Position numbers and translations under genes: made by a program
The notes under the pieces: generated by a model
Seen by the model: only the letters and a program-made list of their open reading frames with translations
Told to the model about the DNA's origin: nothing
The model's database searches: none
Shown: piece after piece, positions 32,972-41,009 of the stretch
How the letters are laid out: every line of letters begins with the position of its first letter
Numbering within the stretch: the stretch's first letter is position 1
NCBI GenBank assembly: GCA_910578885.1
Contig: CAJTSH010000007.1
Location: forward strand, 43,973-107,972
Length of the DNA: 64,000 nucleotides
Direction: 5' to 3'
Source: an uncultured Lachnospiraceae bacterium
Lineage (GTDB): Bacteria; Bacillota; Clostridia; Lachnospirales; Lachnospiraceae

Positions 32972-34186
32972 ATGAAAATGTTCAAAAAGCATAAAATTTT
33001 AGTCTGTGCGCTTCTTTTATGCCTTCCTCTTGCGGCAGGATGCGAGGAGGCGCCGAACCGTTCGGCAGCCGGTACGGAAGCGGAAGAAAATGCAGCAGAG
33101 ATATCTGACAAATATGTTTCCTTGGAGGAAGCAAAGCGGCAGGTAAAGGAACTAGAAGGGAATATGTTAGATGGATTGAGGTTCCCGGATTATATTGAGA
33201 TGCCTGATGTTGAAGCGGTTTGTGAGGTGAAGCTGACCCCGTGGCATTGGAAGAATGAGGAAGAAGTGGAATCTGCCATAAAAAGCATGTGGGCGGATTA
33301 TGATGTGGTAGATTGGAGTGCAGTAGAGAAAAAGACATTTTATAACGAACTCATTCCCGATTATATTGGTTATGGTAAAACGGATGAAGAAACAGGATTT
33401 TTGTATTCTTATGATTCACAGGGATTTTTTTCCGGTGATTCATTGAATGACTCAGAAGGAGAATATGTTTCCTGTATTGCGGAATATGATTTCGAATGGG
33501 GAGATGTTATGGGAGACGAGACATATCGGCTGGAAGATGGAGAGATGTCGGTAGCGGAAGCTGTTTTATATACGGAGAAGCTGTTGAACGAGAAGTTAAG
33601 CGCATTAGAGAAGAATCAGTTCACATATAAGGTTCAGCATTTGTATGTCATGAAGAATCCGGGCGTGGATTATTACGATTTCAGCATGGTTGTTGGGAGA
33701 GTGTATCAGGACGTTTTTCTGGATACCAGCGGTGCTTTCTGCCTTTATCAGGACGCCTATTATGAAAAGACCCACGGGGGAAATCATATTCTGGCAATTA
33801 TGAGGCACAAGAACCGCCTGGACTATCTGAATACGTGCGATGAGCTTTTGGAAGTGGAAGAGACAACAGAGGTGGATCAAATCATATCGCCATTATATGC
33901 AGCTCAGTTGATAAATGAGAGGATTGCGCATGTAGACAACACCAGATTTGAGGACGGCGGTCTCGTATATCTGCCCGTGCAGGACAACGGAAAGGCGAAG
34001 GAGCATGTGCAGGATATCTTTCAAGGAGTGGACGACACGACTTCTTTGCGGCCAGTCTGGCTTTTTATGATGGGAAAAACTGCGGAAATACCTGTATATT
34101 TAAGACCGGATATGCACGGAAACAGTGTGATTGTGGATGCAATCGACGGCACGCTGTATTATTACGAAGAAACGACACCTTATTAG
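32972..34186 (+). CDS. Lipoprotein of unknown function
   Basis: A 404-residue lipoprotein; signal peptide MKMFKKHKILVCALLLCLPL ends in LAAGC with lipidated Cys at about residue 24. The mature protein is acidic and has no recognised domain. It contains paired stretches around SVAEAVLYTEKLLNEKLSALE and SPLYAAQLINERIAHVDN, each preceding a beta-rich region, which may mean two copies of one fold. Starts five bases after the secreted-protein stop, so the two are co-transcribed. Because it is anchored next to an ABC transporter encoded downstream, it could be a sensor, a binding protein or an immunity-type protein. Confidence 0.8.
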   Translation: MKMFKKHKILVCALLLCLPLAAGCEEAPNRSAAGTEAEENAAEISDKYVSLEEAKRQVKELEGNMLDGLRFPDYIEMPDVEAVCEVKLTPWHWKNEEEVESAIKSMWADYDVVDWSAVEKKTFYNELIPDYIGYGKTDEETGFLYSYDSQGFFSGDSLNDSEGEYVSCIAEYDFEWGDVMGDETYRLEDGEMSVAEAVLYTEKLLNEKLSALEKNQFTYKVQHLYVMKNPGVDYYDFSMVVGRVYQDVFLDTSGAFCLYQDAYYEKTHGGNHILAIMRHKNRLDYLNTCDELLEVEETTEVDQIISPLYAAQLINERIAHVDNTRFEDGGLVYLPVQDNGKAKEHVQDIFQGVDDTTSLRPVWLFMMGKTAEIPVYLRPDMHGNSVIVDAIDGTLYYYEETTPY

Positions 34187-34214
34187 TATAGAAGCGATTG
34201 GCGAGGAGCGGGAC

Positions 34215-35114
34215 ATGTTCAGATTAGAAATGAAAAAAAGTATATTCAGCATCTATTTTGGCATTTCCATTCTTCTTCTGTATCTTATGTTTCTGCTTGG
34301 AAATAGCGGACAAGTCTTGCTGAATGGAACTTCTACGACAGTTGTTAACGCTATTTGGAACAAATTTCATGGAAATTGGAGAATGTGCAGTGATTCTTCT
34401 TGTTTCGTCAGAATGTTTCACATGTGGACGGATAACCGTTATCTGCCGGTTCTGATGCCGTTTATTTGCGGAATGCCAAGTGTTGCTATTTATTTAGAAG
34501 AAATCAAAACAGGAAATAAGAAATTCATGCTTTCGCGCTGTACGAGAAAAGAATATCTTGTGTCAAAGATTGTGTCAAATGCGGCTGTCTCCATTTTACT
34601 GTCCTTTCTCGCAGTTGCCCTTTATTATCTTACGCTTTATCTTTTCTATGACCGGATTCCGATGACGGATAGTGAGTTTGCGATTGTTCATTTTGTTTTT
34701 TCGGGGGAGCTGCAGGACGATGTCAGCGGACTTTCAATGATTCCTGTTTATATCGGGCTCATAAAAGGCGTTTTGTATTTTTTTGTGTTCGGCGTCATGA
34801 ATAGTTCGTTTTGCCTTATGCTAGGTTCTTTCTGCAAGGATAAATATACGGCTTTTGGAGGAACGGTTTTCCTTAGGTATCTGCAGTGCCGTATTCTGGA
34901 AGAACTGGTCGTGAAATATATCAGCGACGGAGTGGAGCTTGCCGGAACGCTGGCGGATATTGTAAATCCCGTTTATCTGCATTATGCCGGACGGAGCGGT
35001 TTTTATCAGGATAAAGAATGGCTGGCTTTGTTCGTTGGGATTGGTTTCATTGTATTTCATTATTTGGTATATATATGGGTATCAGGAAAGGAATTGGATG
35101 CGAGTGAAAGATAG
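34215..35114 (+). CDS. Putative ABC-type membrane protein, first of a pair
   Basis: A 299-residue protein with about six hydrophobic segments (first MKKSIFSIYFGISILLLYLM). The ATG at 34215 follows GAGGAGCGGG and replaces a longer frame overlapping the lipoprotein gene. A long extracytoplasmic loop (about 40-80) precedes the second helix, and FMLSRCTRKEYLVSKI resembles the cytoplasmic loop after TM2 of ABC-2 permeases. With the next gene it probably makes a heterodimeric permease for the ATPase at 36006. The substrate is unknown. Confidence 0.75.
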   Translation: MFRLEMKKSIFSIYFGISILLLYLMFLLGNSGQVLLNGTSTTVVNAIWNKFHGNWRMCSDSSCFVRMFHMWTDNRYLPVLMPFICGMPSVAIYLEEIKTGNKKFMLSRCTRKEYLVSKIVSNAAVSILLSFLAVALYYLTLYLFYDRIPMTDSEFAIVHFVFSGELQDDVSGLSMIPVYIGLIKGVLYFFVFGVMNSSFCLMLGSFCKDKYTAFGGTVFLRYLQCRILEELVVKYISDGVELAGTLADIVNPVYLHYAGRSGFYQDKEWLALFVGIGFIVFHYLVYIWVSGKELDASER

Positions 35115-35152
35115 AGACCAATGGTTTCAGGTTTTGCAGACGGAGGTGTGCT

Positions 35153-35995
35153 TTGGGGAATTTCAAGAAAAAATGTCTGGTATTGAAAGCAGGCTTTCAG
35201 GAGACGGTCTCGGATAAAAGAATGCTGCTGGTTTTGCTGATTATCGGATTTATCTTAGACAATGGGGTAAGATGCATGGTTAGGAACGCAATACAGGTGG
35301 AGCAGCCTCTGGGGATTTTTGAAGGATTTATCATGTGTATCAATCATTGGTATTATCTGATTGTATTCCTGCTTGGTTATATCGTAATGCTGACCGGTAT
35401 TCCGAGGCTGGACAGCGGACAGCTTTTCCTGATTTACAGAATCGGTAAAAAAAATTGGATCATAGGGGAAATATTTCAGATTGCTTTTAGCTCGCTTGTG
35501 TATGTTCTGCTTTTGCTGCTTGGATGTATCATAAGCGTCGCAAAATATAGTTATATCGGAAATGTCTGGAGTAATTTTACTGTGGATTATAAAGCGTTGT
35601 ATGAAGAACTGTTATCGGACGGCAACCGTTTTATTGATCAGCAGGTCTTTAAATATTATCTGCCGTACCAGACGGTGATTCATGGAATACTGCTGCTTAT
35701 ATTATGTATGACGCTCATGGGGACGATTGTAATCTTTTTTTACATTATAGACCATAAGCTGATAGGCATTGTGATAAATAGCTTGATTATTTTAAGCGTC
35801 CTTATTTTTAATGAGCGCCGCATGGGGCTTATGTGGGTGTCTCCATTTTGCCACAGCGTTCTTGCTCTGCACAATGTGTATGTGTATAAACAGATGTCGG
35901 TTCCTTTGTATTGGTCCTACCTTTACTTGGGCGCATTAGAAGTATTGATGGTAGGGCTGACGTCATGGAAACTGAAAAAGAAAATGTTTTATTAG
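35153..35995 (+). CDS. Putative ABC-type membrane protein, second of a pair
   Basis: A 280-residue protein with about six hydrophobic segments (LLVLLIIGFILDNG, YYLIVFLLGYIVMLTG, and others). The TTG start at 35153 is chosen because CGGAGG lies about seven bases upstream and there is no other in-frame codon with such a site. The loop IYRIGKKNWIIGEIF after the second helix parallels SRCTRKEYLVSKI in the preceding gene, supporting the idea that the two are halves of one permease. It ends ten bases before the ATPase gene. Confidence 0.72.
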   Translation: MGNFKKKCLVLKAGFQETVSDKRMLLVLLIIGFILDNGVRCMVRNAIQVEQPLGIFEGFIMCINHWYYLIVFLLGYIVMLTGIPRLDSGQLFLIYRIGKKNWIIGEIFQIAFSSLVYVLLLLLGCIISVAKYSYIGNVWSNFTVDYKALYEELLSDGNRFIDQQVFKYYLPYQTVIHGILLLILCMTLMGTIVIFFYIIDHKLIGIVINSLIILSVLIFNERRMGLMWVSPFCHSVLALHNVYVYKQMSVPLYWSYLYLGALEVLMVGLTSWKLKKKMFY

Positions 35996-36005
35996 GGGGA
36001 TTGCT

Positions 36006-36656
36006 ATGGAAATTATCATTGATGTTCAGGATGTTTCTTTGAAAATCAAGGAGAAAGATATTTTAAGCCATGTGAATCTGCAGTGCGGCAGAGGAGAGAT
36101 TTGTGGAATTATAGGGCGCAATGGCAGTGGGAAGACAATGTTGATGAAATGTATTTGCGGATTTGTCCGGCCTACGTCAGGGATGGTTCGGGTGTTGGAA
36201 GCACAGATCGGAAAAGAACAGGATTTTATATCGGATGCAGGCATTATTATCGAAACGCCAGGATTTATCCCTTACTATTCCGGAATCAAAAACTTACGGT
36301 TACTGGCGTCTGTCCAGAATAAAATTACAGAGCCGCAGATAAAAGAGACCATGAAAAAGGTTGGCCTTAATCCTGACATGAAGCGTGCTGTGAGGAAGTA
36401 TTCGCTTGGCATGAAACAGCGTTTGGGATTGGCGCAGGCTATCATGGAGAATCCGGATATCATGATTCTGGATGAGCCGTTTAATGGATTGGATAAAGAA
36501 GGAGTTCTGGAGATGAGAGGATATTTTCTTGAAATGAAAAAGGCTGGGAAAACAATCTTGCTGTGTTCTCATTCCGCTGAAGACATTGAAGTGTTATGCG
36601 ACAGGGTTTATGAAATGGAGCATGGAAAATTAACCGGGCTGAATACGATTGGATGA
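36006..36656 (+). CDS. ABC transporter ATPase
   Basis: A 216-residue ATPase with Walker A IIGRNGSGKTMLM, signature KYSLGMKQRLGLA, Walker B IMILDEPFNGLD and the switch His in LLCSHSAEDIE. It is short, like the ATPases of bacteriocin-immunity and ABC-2 exporter systems. Good ribosome site AGGGGGA. It closes the LytTR-controlled unit; a terminator follows at 36696. The set (regulator, secreted protein, lipoprotein, two membrane proteins, ATPase) looks like an exporter or self-protection unit, but the substrate is not known. Confidence 0.93.
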   Translation: MEIIIDVQDVSLKIKEKDILSHVNLQCGRGEICGIIGRNGSGKTMLMKCICGFVRPTSGMVRVLEAQIGKEQDFISDAGIIIETPGFIPYYSGIKNLRLLASVQNKITEPQIKETMKKVGLNPDMKRAVRKYSLGMKQRLGLAQAIMENPDIMILDEPFNGLDKEGVLEMRGYFLEMKKAGKTILLCSHSAEDIEVLCDRVYEMEHGKLTGLNTIG

Positions 36657-36695
36657 AAAGGAGCGGGTAAATGCAAACTGCATAAAAGACATTGG

Positions 36696-36738
36696 AACGG
36701 CAGATTAAGAAGCAGGAGGTTTCTTATCTGCCGTTTTA
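36696..36738 (+). terminator. Terminator of the LytTR/ABC operon
   Basis: AACGGCAGATTAAGAA pairs with TTCTTATCTGCCGTT (one bulged base), followed by TTTA. Starts about 40 bp after the ATPase stop. Confidence 0.7.
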
Positions 36739-36809
36739 TGTGATTATCCTAACGGTTAATTTACATTTCACAGATTGCATGGTACAAGGAGGTATGGTAG
36801 TATAATTAC

Positions 36810-37823
36810 ATGAAGAAAAGAAGATATACGCATCCGGGCAGGAAACGCATCATATTCCTATATATGTTTTTGATAGGAAATGTCATACTGCATACGGGGT
36901 GCACACAGGGAAATATGAAATCAGAGACAGATTCTTTCAGTGCGGCAGAAACACAACCATCGAAAACGGAACAGCCCGCCGCAGAAACGCAGTTATCGGA
37001 AACAGAACAGTCCGCCACGGAAAAACAGTTATCAGAGACGGAAGAGCCCTCCACAGAAGAGACAAAGATACAGATACCGGAAATGGAAGAACCGGTTCTG
37101 CCAACCAAAGCTGCGGCACAGCCGGGAAAGCGTACGCTCTACAATCTGCTGCTTACGGCGATAGAGCCGTTAGGACACACCATGTATGTCTGGGGCGGAG
37201 GCTGGAACGAAGAGGATACTGCAGCTGGAGAAGAAGCGCGGAGCATAGGAGAGAGTCCGCGCTGGAAAGAGTTCTTTGAGATGCAGGACAGCACATATAA
37301 TTATGAGAATACACGCTATCAGATACATGACGGGCTGGACTGCTCCGGCTATGTCGGCTGGATGATCTACAATGTATTTGAAACTACGGACGGCGGGCCG
37401 GGATATGTGGGGAAAGCGACAAAGATGGCGGAAGAGTTTGCGGGAAAGGGCTGGGGGAGCTATACGCCGGCAAGCTCTGTAACAGACTGGAAACCGGGAG
37501 ATATCATGAGCATGAAGGGGCATGTCTGGATATCACTGGGAATGTGTGAGGATCAAAGCGTAGTGTTTTTACATGCAAGTCCGCCGGGAGTAATTCTCAG
37601 CGGAACCTATCTGTCGGACGGAAGCAGAAGTCAGGCTGTGGAGCTGGCAGAAACTTATATGCGGACTTATTACCCGGATTGGTATACAAGGTATCCGGAG
37701 TGTGCCAGAGGATATCAATATCTGACGGATTCCGGTCAGATGCGCTGGAATCAGACCCTTGCGGACGAAGAGAAGATGCAGGAGATGACGGCAGAAGAGG
37801 TACTGCAAAAACTCTTTGATTAA
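36810..37823 (+). CDS. NlpC/P60-type cell-wall peptidase lipoprotein
   Basis: A 337-residue lipoprotein (lipobox LHTGC, Cys at about residue 31). A spacer at about 40-95 has four imperfect copies of a SETEQPAAE-like octapeptide. The catalytic domain (about 115-320) has the Cys in GLDCSGYVGWMIYNVF and His in KGHVWISLGM, the order of NlpC/P60 cysteine peptidases that cut gamma-D-glutamyl-diamino-acid bonds in peptidoglycan stems. The ATG at 36810 is forced by an in-frame stop just upstream, yet AAGGAGGT lies about 16 bases away, an unusually long gap. TATAAT overlaps this gap. Confidence 0.82.
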   Translation: MKKRRYTHPGRKRIIFLYMFLIGNVILHTGCTQGNMKSETDSFSAAETQPSKTEQPAAETQLSETEQSATEKQLSETEEPSTEETKIQIPEMEEPVLPTKAAAQPGKRTLYNLLLTAIEPLGHTMYVWGGGWNEEDTAAGEEARSIGESPRWKEFFEMQDSTYNYENTRYQIHDGLDCSGYVGWMIYNVFETTDGGPGYVGKATKMAEEFAGKGWGSYTPASSVTDWKPGDIMSMKGHVWISLGMCEDQSVVFLHASPPGVILSGTYLSDGSRSQAVELAETYMRTYYPDWYTRYPECARGYQYLTDSGQMRWNQTLADEEKMQEMTAEEVLQKLFD

Positions 37824-37945
37824 CAATTGATATATAGTTTACAAAAATTTAATATAAGCCGGACTAGCGTAAATGAGAAAAAAGCGATATACTTGTAAGT
37901 GCCGGAATACGGCAGTACGGTTTAGATGAGAGAAAGGATATCATT

Positions 37946-38491
37946 ATGAGCATATTTGAAAACACCATACTAATAAATAAGAAGGCTTCTTTTGTGAATA
38001 CAATAGGAAGAATTATCAGTATTGCATTGCTAATTTTGTTTCTGGGGCTGACCTTTAGCCCGATTGCACCGGGATTGTTCTTGGCGCCGGCGATTATCAT
38101 GGGAGTGATTTTTTACTTTCTGCATCTTGGTTCGCAGATGGAGTATGAATATACGTATATTGAGGGGCGGCTTTCCTTTGCAAAAATCAAGGCAAAGAGA
38201 AGAAGAAAAGAACTTGCAAAGATAGAGATGGAAGAAGTGCTTTTGCTGGCGCCTGAAAAAGCGCCGGAGCTGAACAGCTATCACAATGGACAGCAGAAGG
38301 CGATATGTAAGAATTATACCTCGGGCTACGGCGGCAGGGAAATATATGAAGTCGTATACAAGCTTGGCGAAGGAATCGGAATTATCAGATTTGAGCCGGA
38401 TTTAAATATGCTGGAAATGATGCAGCCGAGAAATATGAGAAAGGTGATCATCGGCAGCAGTTCAGACAAGTCTGCGCATTTACAGCGCTGA
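37946..38491 (+). CDS. Conserved small membrane protein (DUF6106-like)
   Basis: A 181-residue protein with two adjacent hydrophobic segments (about 18-36 and 40-58) followed by a soluble domain of about 120 residues: EYEYTYIEGRLSFAKIKAKRR, then a beta-rich part with VYKLGEGIGIIRFEPDLNMLEMM and RKVIIG. The layout matches DUF6106 proteins of Lachnospiraceae. Function unknown; the fold after the membrane anchor resembles PH-like domains by eye only. AGAAAGGA precedes ATG 37946. Probably co-transcribed with the small cysteine protein 37 bp downstream. Confidence 0.75.
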   Translation: MSIFENTILINKKASFVNTIGRIISIALLILFLGLTFSPIAPGLFLAPAIIMGVIFYFLHLGSQMEYEYTYIEGRLSFAKIKAKRRRKELAKIEMEEVLLLAPEKAPELNSYHNGQQKAICKNYTSGYGGREIYEVVYKLGEGIGIIRFEPDLNMLEMMQPRNMRKVIIGSSSDKSAHLQR

Positions 38492-38528
38492 CCGTGCGGA
38501 AACCTGACGGAAACAGGGGGAATTAGAA

Positions 38529-38708
38529 ATGGCAGCCAGTAACTGTGAGACGTGTGTCAATTTTGTTTATGACGAGGATTATGAATGCTACATCTGCGAA
38601 ATGGATTTGGACGAGGATGACATGGTGAAATTTTTAAGCGCATCCTTTGATGCCTGTCCTTACTATCAGCTCTATGACGAATATAAGATTGTCAGGCGTC
38701 AGATGTAA
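38529..38708 (+). CDS. Small cysteine-containing protein (DUF6472-like), 59 residues
   Basis: A short gene with a good ribosome site (AGGGGG) ten bases before its ATG. The protein starts MAASNCETCVNFVYDEDYE and has C-x2-C near the start, then CYIC and a late Cys (DACPYY): five cysteines in all, a likely metal-binding set. Acidic and compact. The pattern matches the DUF6472 family of small proteins in Lachnospiraceae. It follows the DUF6106-like gene and ends five bases from a convergent gene. Confidence 0.8.
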   Translation: MAASNCETCVNFVYDEDYECYICEMDLDEDDMVKFLSASFDACPYYQLYDEYKIVRRQM

Positions 38709-38712
38709 CAGA

Positions 38713-39003
38713 TTAAAGATGGATGGAGCTATACAGTGCTTCCTGTTCTTGGTATTTTTGGTTGAACCAGCTGCAGGCGGCAGTAATGCCATCATCAGAG
38801 AAGTCGAAGGATTCGGCTTCTTTTTGTTCCTCGGGAGTGGCGTCAAAACAGAAGGGACCTGGCCATACGGTTGCTTTCAGGGTATCGGCAGTATCGCCGT
38901 CTCCCTTGATTTTTTCCAGCTTATAGCGCATTCCCAGATAGCTGCCGGTAAAGGCGGCTTTGTTGTAATATGGTATGCTGTATAATGCGTTTCTTGGAAT
39001 CAT
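38713..39003 (-). CDS. Conserved hypothetical protein, 96 residues
   Basis: Starts at ATG 39003 after GGAGGTGA, a strong site; the longer frame from 39030 is not needed. The sequence begins MIPRNALYSIPYYNKAAFTG and has LGMRYKLEKI, a WPGPFCFDATP segment, and an acidic helical end. No membrane segments. It looks like a small soluble protein seen beside housekeeping genes in Lachnospiraceae, function unknown. It is convergent with the small cysteine protein and divergent from the cysteine-repeat gene at 39162. Confidence 0.72.
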   Translation of the reverse strand: MIPRNALYSIPYYNKAAFTGSYLGMRYKLEKIKGDGDTADTLKATVWPGPFCFDATPEEQKEAESFDFSDDGITAACSWFNQKYQEQEALYSSIHL

Positions 39004-39066
39004 AGAATCACCTCCAGAACAGATTAGCACACAAAAAAAAACTTTGCAAGGAATGAGGAGATTCTA

Positions 39067-39095
39067 TTGCTATTACCCTGTGGGGATGGTAAAAT
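39067..39095 (+). promoter_or_regulatory. Probable promoter of the cysteine-repeat gene
   Basis: TTGCTA (39067-39072), 17-bp spacer, TAAAAT (39090-39095). The gene begins about 66 bp downstream. Confidence 0.55.
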
Positions 39096-39161
39096 AACAC
39101 TATATAAATTGCGTTGCAATAAGTGCCGTTGGGCGAGAGTAGAAATGGTTGAGGCGGGAAG

Positions 39162-39947
39162 ATGGAGAATCAGTTTTGCTTTTTAAAGGGACTTGTAGAA
39201 TGCAGTTCGGGCACGATACAGGATTGTAATATGAAACGCCAGCGGAAATGTCCGCTGGAGGAAGAAACGAAAAAAGAGTTATCCAAAGAACGGGAAAAAG
39301 AACCGAAGAAAGAACAGAAAAAAGAATCAAAAAAAGAAGAAACCAAAGAACAGAAGGATGTGGAACCACAGGCATTTTGTTTTTTGAAGGGATTGGTAGA
39401 TTGTAATCTTGGGAGGATACAAGATTGCAATATGAAACGTCAGCGTAAGTGTCCGCTGGAAGAGCGGTCAAAGGAAGCTGCCATAGAACAAGAACAGGAG
39501 CAGAAGGCAGCGGAACCGCAGGCGTTTTGCTTTTTGAAGGGGCTTGTAGATTGCAATCTTGGGAGAATACAAGACTGTAATATGAAACGTCAGAGAAAAT
39601 GTCCATTGGAGGAAGAATTAAAGGCAGAACCGAAGGAAGAGCAGAAAAAGAAGCTCAAAAAAGGCTCAAAAAAGGAGCAGGCCAAAGAACAGAAGACTGC
39701 GGAACCACAGGCATTTTGCTTTCTGAAGGGTATAGTAGAATGTAATAACGGAAGAATACAAGACTGCAACATGAAGCGGGTGCGCAAATGTCCGTTGGAG
39801 GACATTGCAAAGGAAGAAAGCAGGGAGAATCATCCGGAAGGGAAACAACAGTCGTTCTGTTTCCTGAAAGGACTGGTGGACTGTATGCCCGGTGTCGTGC
39901 AGGACTGTAATATCAAGAGAGTAAGAAAATGTCCGTTGGATGAATAG
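39162..39947 (+). CDS. Five-repeat cysteine protein with exact C-x7-C-x7-C-x7-C modules
   Basis: A 261-residue protein with five near-identical 30-residue modules at about 5-34, 72-101, 122-151, 185-214 and 232-261. Each module has four Cys at exact eight-residue intervals: FCFLKGLV-x-C, then N-x-GRIQ-DC, then NMKR-x-RKC and PLEE. That is 20 Cys in total, all modules complete. Linkers of 17-37 residues are rich in Lys and Glu and some end in EPQA or similar. There is no signal peptide or membrane segment, so it is probably cytoplasmic. No family is recognised. Four evenly spaced Cys suggest metal or iron-sulfur binding in each module, or a scaffold. It has its own promoter and terminator. Confidence 0.88.
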   Translation: MENQFCFLKGLVECSSGTIQDCNMKRQRKCPLEEETKKELSKEREKEPKKEQKKESKKEETKEQKDVEPQAFCFLKGLVDCNLGRIQDCNMKRQRKCPLEERSKEAAIEQEQEQKAAEPQAFCFLKGLVDCNLGRIQDCNMKRQRKCPLEEELKAEPKEEQKKKLKKGSKKEQAKEQKTAEPQAFCFLKGIVECNNGRIQDCNMKRVRKCPLEDIAKEESRENHPEGKQQSFCFLKGLVDCMPGVVQDCNIKRVRKCPLDE

Positions 39948-39954
39948 GAAGAAA

Positions 39955-39984
39955 AAAGAATTATAGCAATATAATTCTTTTTTT
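39955..39984 (+). terminator. Rho-independent terminator of the cysteine-repeat gene
   Basis: AAAGAATTATA and TATAATTCTTT form an 11-bp stem with a GCAA loop, followed by a run of T. Confidence 0.88.
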
Positions 39985-40004
39985 ATAGTAGACGGCAAAT
40001 AAAG
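39984..40004. repeat. Dispersed hairpin element, left arm only (copy 3, degenerate)
   Basis: TATAGTAGACGGCAAATAAA matches the left arm and loop of copies at 635, 25283 and 58465. The expected right arm is not complete; TTCACTTTTG follows. It directly adjoins the terminator T-run. Confidence 0.5.
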
Positions 40005-40042
40005 TATCAATTCACTTTTGCGAAATATTAGGAGGAACCAAA

Positions 40043-40831
40043 ATGAAAGACGCCAGACGGCCAATTGCAGTATTTGATTCGGGAGTTGGAGGAATCAGCG
40101 TACTGCGTGCGCTGGTAGATTTGATGCCAAATGAAAACTATATTTATTACGGAGATTCCATACATGCGCCATACGGCTCTAAAACATTAGAAGAGGTGAG
40201 GGCGTTAACGGAGATGCATGTGCTGCATCTGCTGGAGGCGGGAGCTAAAGCAGTCGTGATTGCGTGTAATACTGCGACAAGTGCAGATATTTCCATCTTA
40301 AGAGAGCGATATCAGCACATTCCTATGATTGGGATTGAACCGGCAGTAAAGCCTGCAGTAGAGAGCGGGGAACATCCGGGTGTGCTGGTGCTTGCAACGC
40401 CTATGACGATTCGGGAAATGAAATTCCGGACGCTGCTTATGCGGTATGAAAAGGACGCTGATATTTATCCTCTGCCCTGCCCGGGATTAGTAGAATATAT
40501 TGAGCGGGGCGTGCTTTCCGGACCGTCTCTGGAAGGGTTTTTAGAAAAGCTGTTGGCGCCGTACCGCTATCCTGAGATTGACTGCGTGGTGTTGGGCTGT
40601 ACCCATTATCCTTTTGTGGCAGATGCCATCAGAAGGATACTTGGACCAAAGGTCGCAGTCTTCGAGGGAGGACCGGGAACGGCAAGAGAGACCAGACGCC
40701 GTCTGCAAGAGAGAAATCTCTTGAATCCGTCGCAGGAAAGAGGCTTTGTCCGCTTTGAGAACAGTCTGGATACGCCGGAGGAGATGAGGTTATGTAGAAT
40801 GCTTTTGAATTCTAAAGAAAATATGAAGTAA
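40043..40831 (+). CDS. murI: Glutamate racemase
   Basis: A 262-residue enzyme that makes D-glutamate for peptidoglycan. Both catalytic Cys are present: Cys in VVIACNTATSAD (about residue 75) and in VVLGCTHYPFV (about residue 187), with the N-terminal FDSGVGGISVLRALVD and YYGDSIHAPYG motifs. AGGAGG precedes ATG 40043. Length is normal. It stands alone; the downstream 430 bp to the transporter gene hold no gene but contain a hairpin and the repeated element described separately. Confidence 0.97.
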   Translation: MKDARRPIAVFDSGVGGISVLRALVDLMPNENYIYYGDSIHAPYGSKTLEEVRALTEMHVLHLLEAGAKAVVIACNTATSADISILRERYQHIPMIGIEPAVKPAVESGEHPGVLVLATPMTIREMKFRTLLMRYEKDADIYPLPCPGLVEYIERGVLSGPSLEGFLEKLLAPYRYPEIDCVVLGCTHYPFVADAIRRILGPKVAVFEGGPGTARETRRRLQERNLLNPSQERGFVRFENSLDTPEEMRLCRMLLNSKENMK

Positions 40832-40972
40832 TTCAAAACAAAACTTTAGAAAGAGTTTAGAATCCCTTTCGAATTCTGACACACTTTTGACACAATTACA
40901 GCATATACTAAATTTATCAAATGAGTTAGCAATTTCCTTTATTTATAAAACATTTTCATAACTAAACTCCTC

Positions 40973-41000
40973 GAAAGGGCAGCCTATGGGCTGCCTTTTC
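40973..41000 (+). terminator. Hairpin, possible terminator in the murI-transporter gap
   Basis: GAAAGGGCAGCC and GGCTGCCTTTTC form a 12-bp stem (one G-U pair) with a TATG loop. The T-run lies within the stem and is followed by ACATATTTTG. The gap 40832-41261 also holds TTGACA at 40887, but no well-spaced -10 partner was found. Confidence 0.6.
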
Positions 41001-41009
41001 ACATATTTT

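Noticed and set aside
39100..39606. 168-codon ORF antisense to the cysteine-repeat gene
   Set aside because: Its repeats are simply the reverse strand of the duplicated modules; codon pattern and ribosome site favour the plus-strand gene.
39162..39947. Cysteine-repeat gene as a precursor of ribosomally made, modified peptides
   Set aside because: Repeated core-like modules invite this idea, but no radical-SAM, cyclase, protease or exporter gene is adjacent and modules lie between charged linkers without a clear leader.
40887..40909. Promoter of a small RNA after murI (TTGACA with TATACT)
   Set aside because: The spacer between the two elements is only about 11 bp, too short for a normal promoter; other -10 candidates are weak.
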